Assembly: GCA_035528235.1 (NCBI GenBank)
Contig: DATKZB010000040.1
Location: 1 to 7,723, forward strand
Source of the DNA: DATKZB01 sp035528235
GTDB taxonomy: Bacteria > Planctomycetota > Phycisphaerae > FEN-1346
Reading direction: 5' to 3'
Length of the DNA: 7,723 nt
Below the pieces are notes generated by a model. That model worked only from the letters and a program-made list of their open reading frames with translations, was not told the DNA's origin and made no database searches. Below are positions 1-5,160 of the stretch, piece by piece; within the stretch, counting starts at the first letter, position 1; every line of letters begins with the position of its first letter. Both the position numbers and the translations under genes were made by a program.

Positions 1-660
1 CACGACGTCCAATGCTCGCAGCGGGCCCTGCCGACGCTCGGGCGCGGCGACAACACGATTACCTTCAGCGCTGGGCCGCACGAGGGGACCGTCACCATCC
101 AGGGCCTCGCGTCCGACGCCGGCAAGGGCAAGCAGGTTCAACTGGCCGACTTCCGGCCGACGCTTAGCGGCGTGGCCGAGACGTTCTACCGCGTCGAGGG
201 CGAACCGGCCACCGTCACCTTCCCCATCGCCACGCCGGGCGACATGCGGCGCCTGCGGTTCGGGTGCCAGTACCGCGTCCGCGACCAGCGCGACAAGTGG
301 GAGATGCAGGTCTCGTTCGACGGCGGCAAGACCTTCAAGACGGTCGAGACGCTCGCCGGACCCACGCCCGGCGAGTGCCGGTACGTCACGGTTGCCGACG
401 TCCCGGCCGGCACGCGCCAGGCCCACGTCCGCTGGTCGGGCACGCAGCGGAACACGACCTGCATCTTCGCCGTCCGCATCGACGCCGACTACGCCCAGCC
501 GCGCGGCGGGTTCCGGCCCGTCAAGGTCACCTACGTCTGGGAGGAGGGCGGCGTCGAGAAGAAGGACGTCCACGTGGCCCAAAAGCCCGAGGAGACCTAC
601 ACGATTACCTGTGCCGCGACGCCCGAGATGAAAAGCCTCATCGTGGAACTGGCCGACTGA
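1..660 (+). CDS. 3' end of a probable extracytoplasmic beta-rich protein, function unknown (5'-truncated)
   Basis: The frame is open from base 1 to the TGA at 658-660, giving 219 residues, so the gene starts upstream of the window. The GTG at 172 is an internal valine, because clear beta-strand-like sequence (LPTLGRGDNTITFSAG) precedes it in frame. The protein alternates hydrophobic and polar residues, is rich in Val, Thr and Gly, and has no membrane segment. One Asp-box-like motif (SFDGGKTF, about bases 313-336) matches the S-x-D-x-G-x-T-[FW] pattern of BNR/sialidase-type beta-propellers, but a single copy does not define a propeller. The C-terminal part looks like beta-sandwich repeats of a secreted or periplasmic protein. 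It ends 20 bp before the next gene, which has its own strong ribosome binding site, so an operon is likely. I do not recognise the family. A carbohydrate-binding or structural role is inference only. Confidence 0.8.
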   Translation, partial: HDVQCSQRALPTLGRGDNTITFSAGPHEGTVTIQGLASDAGKGKQVQLADFRPTLSGVAETFYRVEGEPATVTFPIATPGDMRRLRFGCQYRVRDQRDKWEMQVSFDGGKTFKTVETLAGPTPGECRYVTVADVPAGTRQAHVRWSGTQRNTTCIFAVRIDADYAQPRGGFRPVKVTYVWEEGGVEKKDVHVAQKPEETYTITCAATPEMKSLIVELAD

Positions 661-680
661 CGGCCGCAAGGAGAACCGCC

Positions 681-1883
681 ATGGCCGAGGTGCCGATGGA
701 CCTGTCGCGGCGCGACTTCCTGAGCGCCGTCGGTGCGGCGGCCCTGGTGGGGGCCGTGGGGTCGGCCGCTGAATCGTTCGCGGCCGCGCCACTCCTGAAG
801 TCCGACCGCAAGATCCGCGTCGGCATCGTCGGCGGCGGGTTCGGCGCCGACTTCCAGTGGCACCTCGACCCCAACTGCACCGTCGAGGCCGTCAGCGACC
901 TTCTGCCCGACCGCTGCGCGCGGCTCCAGAAGGTCTACCGCTGCGAGAAGACCTACGAGTCGCTCGAGAAACTCGTCCTCGACCCCAAGGTCGAGGCCGT
1001 CGCCGTCTTCACCGGCGCCCCGGACCACGCCCGGCACGTCGTGGAGGTCATGAAGCACGGCAAGCACGTCATCTCGGCCGTCCCGGCGTGCCTCACGCTG
1101 GAAGAGGCCCAACTCCTGAAGGAGACCAAGGAGAAGACGGGCCTCGTGTACATGATGGCCGAGACGAGTTACTACCGTGCCCCGTGCATCTTCGCCCGCG
1201 AACTCTGGAAACAGGGCAAGTTCGGCGCGTTTCTCTACTCCGAGGTCGAGTACTACCACCATGACGTCCAGCGGGTGGGCGCGGCCCAGGCCCTCTGGCA
1301 GGGCAAGCCCACGCCCAAGGGCTGGCGATGGGGCTTCCCGCCCATGTGGTATCCGACGCACTCGACGGCCTTCCACGTGGGCGTCACGGGCGAGCGGTTC
1401 ACCCGCGTCTCGTGCCTGGGTTGGGGCAACGACGACCCCATGCTCAAGGACAACCCCTACGACAACCCGTTCTTCAACCAGGTGGCCCTGTTTGCGGCCA
1501 GCGGCGGCAACATGTGCCGGTGCAACGTCTTCTGGTGGATCCACGCCGACGGCGAACGGGCCCAGTGGCTGGGCGAGAAACTCGCCCTCTACATGGCCGG
1601 CAACGGCGGACAGCCGTTTGCCGTCAAGACGGGCGACAAAGACGTCCCTCGCGCCATGCCCAACTACGCCGACCTGCTGCCGGAGCCGATGCGGGTCGGC
1701 GGCGGCCACGGCGGGTCGCACCCCTTCCTGACGCACGAGTTCATCGCCGCCCTGGTCGAGGAACGCGAGCCCGCCGTCGACCTGTACGAGGCCCTCGCCA
1801 TGACCGTGCCGGGCATCGTGGCCATGCAGTCGAGTCTTAAGGGCGGCGAGCAACTGAAGGTGCCCGGTTTCGACAAGGCGTAG
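681..1883 (+). CDS. Gfo/Idh/MocA family oxidoreductase with Tat signal
   Basis: This 400-residue protein starts at ATG 681, with AAGGAG at 668-673 seven bases upstream. A longer in-frame reading would overlap the preceding gene and lose this site. The N-terminus carries a twin-arginine signal (SRRDFL, residues 9-14), an Ala/Gly/Val-rich core (15-30) and an AAA cleavage-like site near 34-36, so export of the folded, cofactor-loaded enzyme is expected. A Rossmann NAD(P)-binding loop follows (RVGIVGGGFGADF, about 46-58). The family's substrate-side domain includes EVEYYHHD (188-195), PTHSTAFHVGVTGERF (225-240) and a His/Gly-rich stretch near 341-347. The lysine of the usual Glu-Lys-Pro motif is absent: residues 133-135 read Ala-Val-Pro. 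Such enzymes oxidise, reduce or epimerise sugars, inositols or related polyols; the substrate cannot be read here. Exported members are abundant in planctomycetes and often sit in polysaccharide-use loci. Confidence 0.93.
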   Translation: MAEVPMDLSRRDFLSAVGAAALVGAVGSAAESFAAAPLLKSDRKIRVGIVGGGFGADFQWHLDPNCTVEAVSDLLPDRCARLQKVYRCEKTYESLEKLVLDPKVEAVAVFTGAPDHARHVVEVMKHGKHVISAVPACLTLEEAQLLKETKEKTGLVYMMAETSYYRAPCIFARELWKQGKFGAFLYSEVEYYHHDVQRVGAAQALWQGKPTPKGWRWGFPPMWYPTHSTAFHVGVTGERFTRVSCLGWGNDDPMLKDNPYDNPFFNQVALFAASGGNMCRCNVFWWIHADGERAQWLGEKLALYMAGNGGQPFAVKTGDKDVPRAMPNYADLLPEPMRVGGGHGGSHPFLTHEFIAALVEEREPAVDLYEALAMTVPGIVAMQSSLKGGEQLKVPGFDKA

Positions 1884-1940
1884 TCGTGTCCGGCTTCGTG
1901 CTGGCGGCAGGACGGCGTTGCCGGTACGATGGCTTTTGCT

Positions 1941-1965
1941 CACGGCTCGCCCAGGGCGAGCCGTG
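1941..1965. repeat. 12-bp perfect palindrome after the oxidoreductase gene
   Basis: CACGGCTCGCCC (1941-1952) and GGGCGAGCCGTG (1954-1965) are perfect inverted copies around one base. In RNA this would fold as roughly a 9-bp stem with a 7-base loop. It lies 57 bp after the oxidoreductase stop. No T-run follows on the plus strand, so it is not a textbook intrinsic terminator, though it could stabilise a 3' end or slow polymerase. Its core is shared with the hairpins at 2964-2985 and 3668-3695. Confidence 0.75.
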
Positions 1966-1983
1966 GCACGTGAAAGCGTGTAG

Positions 1984-2004
1984 GGTGGGTGCTCGGCACC
2001 CACC
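1984..2004. repeat. 9-bp hairpin GGTGGGTGC/GCACCCACC
   Basis: GGTGGGTGC (1984-1992) and GCACCCACC (1996-2004) flank the loop TCG. It lies 34 bp before the SIS-protein start and 18 bp after the 1941-1965 palindrome. The GGTGGGT/ACCCACC core recurs at 7685-7708, after the last gene of the window. It may belong to a dispersed palindromic repeat family. A role in 5' leader structure of the SIS gene is possible but unproven. Confidence 0.7.
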
Positions 2005-2038
2005 GTTTCGCTACGTCCACAGAAAGGATGCACGGAGC

Positions 2039-2932
2039 ATGGCCCAGATGAAACTCCTCAGCGAGGTCGTCATGGACGCCCTGGCGTTGCACGCCGAGCA
2101 GAAACCGCCCGAGCTGAAGCGCGGCGGGGGCAGGCGGCCCATCGTCGTCGGCAGCGGCAACGCCTACGAGACCGGCCGCATCATCTTCCGCGACGCCGAC
2201 GCCGTCTTCGCCGACGAGGGCCAGTACCCGCTGGCTCTCGAGCGCACGCCCACGATCGACGAGGCCGTGGTGCTGTCGGCCTCCGGCGGCAAGCACGCGC
2301 CCGGCATCGTCAAGGACCTGCTGGGCCGCGGCCTCGACACGTTCCTCGTGACCTGTAACGGCGAGTCCGACGCCGCCCGGCTGCTCGACGAGGCCCACGT
2401 CACCGTCACGCGGTCGCTGCCCGAGCCCATCACGTACAATACCTCGACCTACCTGGGCATGATTTTGGCGAAGACGCAGGAGGACCCGGCCCGCATCCGC
2501 GAGCACATCGAGAATGAGGTGGAACCGCGCCTCGGCGACATGACGGCCTTCAGCGCGTTCTACCTGCTGGTGGAGCCGCGGTACGACGTGCAGCGGGGCA
2601 TGTTCATCACGAAGTTCGACGAACTCTTCGGCCCCAGGGTGAACGGCCGGTGCTACACGACCGAACAGACGGTCCACGCCAAGACGGTCGTGCCCTGGGA
2701 GAAGGAGCTGTTCATCAGTTTCGGGTACGAGAATCGGATCTTCGGTCACGCGTCGGCCCGGCTGAACGTCCCGCTGTTCGACGACGCCGGCGACGCCGCC
2801 GTCGTGGCCATCGGGTACTACGTCGTCGGCCGCATCCAGCAGCAGTTCCCCCCTTTCTTCATGGAGAACGCCGACCGGTATAAGGCCCTTCAGCCGCAGT
2901 TGTTCCAGCAGTTGCACGACCCGGCGAGGTGA
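2039..2932 (+). CDS. SIS-fold (sugar isomerase-like) protein
   Basis: This 297-residue cytoplasmic protein starts at ATG 2039. An AAAGGA site about ten bases upstream supports this start; a closer GGAG is probably too close. A longer reading from 1886 would have to translate through two hairpin repeats and is unlikely. Residues 35-48 (IVVGSGNAYETGRI) look like the phosphate-loop strand of a SIS domain. Residues 77-117 follow the SIS pattern closely: SASGG, an alpha helix, then FLVTCNGESDAARLLD, as in S-x-SG...ITN...S-x-L-A. YNTSTYLGMI (133-142) begins a further helix. The second half (about 170-290) resembles a second alpha/beta lobe (VVPWEKELFISFG, 218-229). SIS domains bind phosphosugars and occur in isomerases, deaminating synthases and regulators. 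Two lobes and no DNA-binding domain favour an enzyme, perhaps like phosphoglucose/phosphomannose isomerase. No substrate is assigned. It may share transcription with the oxidoreductase upstream. Confidence 0.82.
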   Translation: MAQMKLLSEVVMDALALHAEQKPPELKRGGGRRPIVVGSGNAYETGRIIFRDADAVFADEGQYPLALERTPTIDEAVVLSASGGKHAPGIVKDLLGRGLDTFLVTCNGESDAARLLDEAHVTVTRSLPEPITYNTSTYLGMILAKTQEDPARIREHIENEVEPRLGDMTAFSAFYLLVEPRYDVQRGMFITKFDELFGPRVNGRCYTTEQTVHAKTVVPWEKELFISFGYENRIFGHASARLNVPLFDDAGDAAVVAIGYYVVGRIQQQFPPFFMENADRYKALQPQLFQQLHDPAR

Positions 2933-2963
2933 GCGCTGTCCGAGCACTTCCTGGCGCGTGTGC

Positions 2964-2985
2964 CACGGCTTGCTTGCAAGCCGTG
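2964..2985 (+). terminator. Hairpin after the SIS gene, possible terminator
   Basis: CACGGCTTGC (2964-2973) and GCAAGCCGTG (2976-2985) form an almost continuous 10-bp palindrome 31 bp after the SIS stop codon. Only a weak T-containing stretch follows (GATAGGAAACTGTTTC), so intrinsic termination is plausible but not typical. It lies just left of the inverted-repeat element and shares its core with the hairpins at 1941 and 3668. Confidence 0.5.
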
Positions 2986-3025
2986 ATAGGAAACTGTTTC
3001 AGAACCGGGGGCCCTGAACCACAAG

Positions 3026-3051
3026 CGTGCCGGGTCTCCTGACCCGGCACG
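3026..3051. repeat. Internal hairpin 1 of the inverted-repeat element
   Basis: CGTGCCGGGTC and GACCCGGCACG pair as an 11-bp stem around the loop TCCT. Its 16-base core is the reverse complement of the core of the hairpin at 3072-3097. Confidence 0.75.
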
Positions 3052-3071
3052 GCAGGCGAGGCGGAAATGCA

Positions 3072-3097
3072 GGTGGCGGGTCAGGAGACCCGCCACC
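3072..3097. repeat. Internal hairpin 2 of the inverted-repeat element
   Basis: GGTGGCGGGTC and GACCCGCCACC pair as an 11-bp stem around the loop AGGA. It ends about 40 bp past the tadA stop codon in the direction of tadA transcription, so it could form the 3' end of the tadA transcript. Confidence 0.75.
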
Positions 3098-3137
3098 CTC
3101 GAAGGTTCTGAAACAGTTCCTAAGCCACCCGGCCGTC

Positions 3138-3647
3138 CTACTCGGCCGGCTCGGCTTCCTCGCCGCCGTTGCCGCCGCGCCGCCTGGCCCGGAAGAACTC
3201 CGACAGCACCGCCCCGCACGCCTCGGCCATCACGCCGCCGGTCGCCCGAACGTGGTGATTCAGACGCGGCTCGTCGAGCAGCCGGAAGACCGACTCCACG
3301 GCCCCGGCCTTCGGGTCGGCGGCGCCGTAGACGAGGCGGTCGATCCGCGCGAGGACCATCCCGCCGGCGCACATCGCGCAGGGCTCGAGCGTGACGTACA
3401 GCGTGCACCCGCCCAGGCGCCAGGAGTCCAGGGCCTCGGCCGCCTGGGTGATGGCGATCATCTCGGCGTGGGCCGTGGGGTCGTGCAGCATCTCGCGCTG
3501 GTTGTGCGCGCGGCCGACGGCCCGGCCCTCGTGGACGATGACGCACCCGACGGGCACCTCGTCGTCGGCCAGGGCGGCCTGCGCCAGGCGAAGGGCCTCG
3601 CGCATCCACCGCTCGTCGTCCTGGGGGGTTGGCGCGGTGTTCGACAG
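3138..3647 (-). CDS. tadA: tRNA-specific adenosine deaminase TadA
   Basis: TadA hydrolytically deaminates A34 of tRNA-Arg(ACG) to inosine, so that one tRNA can read CGU, CGC and CGA. With the start at CTG (3647-3645) the protein has 169 residues, against 167 in E. coli. The zinc site and catalytic residues are all present: HAE (His60, Glu62) and PCAMC (Cys90, Cys93), each about three positions after the E. coli equivalents. RWMREAL (13-19) matches the conserved first helix, and DPTAHAEM, VTLEPCAMCAGGM and NHHV follow in the usual order. The first ATG (3605) would give 155 residues and cut off the start of that helix. The CTG has AAGGA (3659-3655) seven bases upstream, so I chose it; no in-frame ATG, GTG or TTG was found there. 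The C-terminal tail (RRRGGNGGEEAEPAE) is low complexity. The gene follows tRNA-Arg(ACG), its substrate, on the same strand. Confidence 0.93.
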   Translation of the reverse strand: MSNTAPTPQDDERWMREALRLAQAALADDEVPVGCVIVHEGRAVGRAHNQREMLHDPTAHAEMIAITQAAEALDSWRLGGCTLYVTLEPCAMCAGGMVLARIDRLVYGAADPKAGAVESVFRLLDEPRLNHHVRATGGVMAEACGAVLSEFFRARRRGGNGGEEAEPAE

Positions 3648-3654
3648 GGGCGCG

Positions 3655-3659
3655 TCCTT
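3655..3659 (-). promoter_or_regulatory. Ribosome binding site deciding a CTG start for tadA
   Basis: On the minus strand AAGGA (3659-3655) lies seven bases before CTG 3647-3645. The ATG at 3605 has no comparable site at the right distance; the bases before it (GACGACGAGCGGTGG) code for conserved TadA residues. Confidence 0.6.
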
Positions 3660-3667
3660 AAGAACGA

Positions 3668-3695
3668 GCCCGGCTTGCCCAGGGGCAAGCCGGGC
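3668..3695 (-). terminator. 13-bp hairpin between tRNA-Arg and tadA
   Basis: GCCCGGCTTGCCC (3695-3683 read on the minus strand) and GGGCAAGCCGGGC (3680-3668) pair around a 2-base centre. The minus strand then reads TCGTTCTT, a moderately U-rich tract. This fits an intrinsic terminator for the tRNA located eight bases past its CCA end. Since tadA begins just downstream, read-through would couple the two genes at reduced level. The same core (CGGCTTGC/GCAAGCCG) occurs in the hairpin at 2964-2985, so it could also be an inserted intergenic repeat. Confidence 0.6.
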
Positions 3696-3703
3696 CTGGT
3701 GTC

Positions 3704-3780
3704 TGGTACGCCCGGCAGGGCTCGAACCTGTAACCTTTGGTTCCGTAGACCAATGCTCTATCCAATTGAGCTACGGGCGC
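3704..3780 (-). tRNA. tRNA-Arg (anticodon ACG)
   Basis: Read on the minus strand, a full cloverleaf is visible. The acceptor stem is GCGCCCG/CGGGCGT, with a G1-U72 pair. The D arm is GCTC-AATTGGATA-GAGC, and the anticodon stem is TTGGT/ACCAA with the loop CTACGGA. The T arm is GCAGG/CCTGC paired around TTCGAGC, followed by A73 and an encoded CCA (3706-3704). The anticodon ACG reads arginine CGN codons after A34 is changed to inosine by TadA, whose gene lies directly downstream. A near-consensus promoter sits immediately upstream. Confidence 0.97.
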
Positions 3781-3793
3781 TTGCAAGGGAAGA

Positions 3794-3821
3794 AGTGTAC
3801 CACGCGACGCCCCGGTGTCAA
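3794..3821 (-). promoter_or_regulatory. Sigma70-type promoter for tRNA-Arg (and perhaps tadA)
   Basis: On the minus strand TTGACA (3821-3816) is a perfect -35 box. After a 16-bp spacer comes TACACT (3799-3794), a 4/6 match to the -10 consensus with its key T, A and final T. Transcription would start near 3787, leaving a leader of about seven bases before the mature tRNA 5' end, as is usual for tRNA genes. Confidence 0.75.
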
Positions 3822-4011
3822 GCCCCTAGGCGGACGCCGATGACTCGTCCACCCATGGAGGCCGCGCGGCCGACCGGGCGAGACCAACGGATTATCCTTG
3901 CCCGCAGCCGCCCCTTGCGGCTAGCCTTGGTAAGAGAGCATCGCATTCGGGCCATAGGGCCCTCTGGCGGCGCCTGGCGCCGGCTGCGGGGCCGGAAAGG
4001 GGGAACTGGTC

Positions 4012-4776
4012 ATGACCGGACTTCCGCCACGCGATCCGTCGCCGCAGGGCGACGTGCCCCAGCCGACCGCCACCAGCGGCGCCGCCGTCGCCGGCCTCGT
4101 CTGCGGCCTCTTGTCGCTGTGTTCGATGGGGCTGACGGCGATCCCCGGCATCATCCTGGGCTTGGTGGGGTTGGCCCGCATCCGCGCGAGCGAGGGGCGT
4201 CTGCGGGGCAGCGGCCTGGCCGCCGCCGGCATCATCACGAGTGTCATCGGCCTCCTGATCGGGCTCGTGGTGGTCGGGTGCCTCCTGCTGGGCGCGCTGA
4301 CGGCGGCCGGGCGGCACGGCCGCGTTGAGGCCTCGGTCCACGTCCGCAAGGCGCGCCAGGTGGCCGAGAGACGCGCGGACGCCTCCATGCGGGCGATGCT
4401 GGTCGTTACGGCGGCGGTCCGGGCGTGTGCCGACGACCACGACGGCCGTCTACCGCCGGCCGACAAGTACCCCGGCGTGATCGCCGAGTACCTGCCCGAC
4501 GACATCGGCGCCCCCGCTGGCTGGGCGTTCGCCATGAACGAGGGCGTCAGCGGCATGCGGGTCGACGAGATCGCGGAACCGGGTCGGACGGTCCTCCTGT
4601 TCGAGGTCCGCGAGGGCATGCCCCTGGCCGGTGGCCGCGAACTCGTCGGCGGGCACCCCGGCCGCGACGAGGCGTGCGTCATCGGGTTCGCCGACGGACA
4701 CGTCGAGCGCATACCGTTTGGCGAACTCGACAACCTCATCTGGCGGTCGCAACGCGACACATCCTTCGTGCTCTGA
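4012..4776 (+). CDS. DUF4190-like membrane protein with H-X9-DG-like C-terminus
   Basis: This 254-residue protein starts at ATG 4012, with a purine-rich AAAGGGGGAA site (3996-4005) before it. After a Pro-rich cytoplasmic-like head (1-22) come two hydrophobic segments (about 24-56 and 67-98). They are separated by a short charged loop (RIRASEGRLRGSG) typical of DUF4190-type two-TM hairpins. Residues 100-254 are soluble. GRTVLLFE (191-198) followed by HPGRDEACVIGFADGHVERI (214-233) resembles the end of planctomycete prepilin-like proteins (H-X9-DG), but the His-to-Asp-Gly spacing here is 12 residues and there is no N-terminal prepilin cleavage site. The function is unknown; a membrane-anchored envelope protein is the safest description. 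It is divergent from tRNA-Arg. The 231-bp gap between them holds the tRNA promoter and two small GC hairpins (3906-3922; CGGCGCC/GGCGCCG near 3969-3983), with no convincing promoter for this gene. Confidence 0.82.
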   Translation: MTGLPPRDPSPQGDVPQPTATSGAAVAGLVCGLLSLCSMGLTAIPGIILGLVGLARIRASEGRLRGSGLAAAGIITSVIGLLIGLVVVGCLLLGALTAAGRHGRVEASVHVRKARQVAERRADASMRAMLVVTAAVRACADDHDGRLPPADKYPGVIAEYLPDDIGAPAGWAFAMNEGVSGMRVDEIAEPGRTVLLFEVREGMPLAGGRELVGGHPGRDEACVIGFADGHVERIPFGELDNLIWRSQRDTSFVL

Positions 4777-5099
4777 GGGCCTGCCCAACGGCCCGGAAAT
4801 GCCGCTGCCCGGGCGCGGCGACCCGGAAAATCGGCCGTTTTACGTCGGTGTCCCGCACTCGTTCCCCAGGCGGCCGGTACACGGAACGCCTGACCCCGCC
4901 AAGCCTGTCGCATCGTAAGTCCTTTGTACGCATCGTCTTAAGGCACGTCACCGGCCGCTGACCGGCCGCCTCCGCGTGAACTGGCTTGCCCCGATTTGAC
5001 TCCACGCCTACCGACAATAGACTAAGGAGCGATGGCGATGTCGGGGGTTTGGGCTGGCTGGGCAGTCTATGGGGTCGCTGTGTCGTGGGGAGGCACGTC
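4777..5099. other. Intergenic region upstream of the large surface-protein gene
   Basis: These 323 bases hold no convincing gene. A weak 5-bp hairpin (GGGCC/GGCCC, 4777-4794) directly follows the membrane-protein stop. ACCGGCCGC occurs twice, at 4950-4958 and 4961-4969. The last 100 bases hold a candidate promoter, a Shine-Dalgarno sequence and the start of a short overlapping ORF, listed separately. I see nothing else. Confidence 0.6.
4996..5023 (+). promoter_or_regulatory. Candidate promoter for the large protease gene
   Basis: TTGACT (4996-5001) is followed after 16 bp by TAGACT (5018-5023), a 4/6 match to TATAAT. Transcription would begin near 5030, leaving a leader of about 70 bases before ATG 5100. 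The -10 match is weak, so this is tentative. Confidence 0.3.
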
Positions 5100-5160
5100 A
5101 TGGGCAGTGAGAGGGGTCTCTTACCGTCGTTCGAAAACCTGGAGTCGCGGATTCTGCTGA
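5038..5160 (+). CDS. Possible short leader ORF overlapping the large protease gene
   Basis: AAGGAG (5024-5029) lies eight bases before ATG 5038, a better arrangement than many real genes have. The frame encodes 40 residues with a Trp/Val/Gly-rich first half and a basic tail, ending at TGA 5158-5160, so it overlaps the start of the protease gene by 61 bases in another frame. It could be a leader peptide that couples translation to the protease, or a chance ORF. A sequencing frameshift joining it to the protease frame is also possible. No family is recognised. Confidence 0.25.
   Translation: MSGVWAGWAVYGVAVSWGGTSWAVRGVSYRRSKTWSRGFC

Larger units (their letters stand above)
2989..3120. mobile_element. 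MITE-like inverted-repeat element with TA flanks
   Basis: The left end GGAAACTGTTTCAGAACC (2989-3006) is the reverse complement of the right end GGTTCTGAAACAGTTCC (3104-3120), apart from one extra A. Both ends are bordered by TA (2987-2988 and 3121-3122), which is what an IS630/Tc1-mariner type insertion at TA would leave. Inside are two hairpins with 10-11-bp stems: 3026-3051 (loop TCCT) and 3072-3097 (loop AGGA). Their cores, CGGGTCTCCTGACCCG and CGGGTCAGGAGACCCG, are exact reverse complements, so the symmetry extends inward. The element is 132 bp, has no credible ORF, and sits between two convergent genes, where it could also act as a bidirectional terminator. The mobile-element reading is inferred from structure; no transposase is present. 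Confidence 0.6.

Noticed and set aside
172..660. GTG at 172 as the start of the first gene
   Set aside because: The same frame is open back to base 1 and codes for convincing beta-strand sequence there, and no ribosome binding site precedes the GTG. It is an internal codon of a gene cut by the window edge.
264..680. Upstream extension of the oxidoreductase frame
   Set aside because: It overlaps the preceding gene, is an Arg/Pro/His-rich shadow, and ignores the AAGGAG and Tat signal that fix the start at 681.
597..2033. 478-codon minus-strand ORF opposite the oxidoreductase
   Set aside because: It is an antisense shadow of a well-supported gene, with no motif or ribosome binding site of its own.
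1886..2038. Upstream extension of the SIS protein by 51 codons
   Set aside because: It would translate through two hairpin repeats, has no SIS-like sequence, and a usable start with a ribosome binding site exists at 2039.
1941..3097. Recurring palindromes as a CRISPR array
   Set aside because: The copies are irregularly spaced, differ in loop and stem, are spread over genes and have no equal-length spacers or cas genes nearby.
2890..3609. Long minus-strand ORF across tadA
   Set aside because: It is Arg/Gly/Pro-rich, lies in another frame over tadA and the inverted-repeat element, and shows no domain. tadA has all its catalytic motifs in its own frame.
3027..4328. 433-codon plus-strand ORF covering tadA, the tRNA and the start of the membrane-protein gene
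   Set aside because: It runs antisense through tadA and through a tRNA gene, and has shadow-type composition.
4996..5018. TTGACT with GACAAT as a promoter
   Set aside because: The spacer is only 11 bp, too short for a sigma70-type promoter. The alternative -10 box at 5018-5023 was kept as a weak candidate.
4986..5099. TTG 4986 as the start of the large protease
   Set aside because: It has no Shine-Dalgarno sequence, adds 38 residues without recognisable features, and would lie before the candidate promoter. ATG 5100 has GGGGAGG at six bases, just before the LEPR-XLL-like motif.
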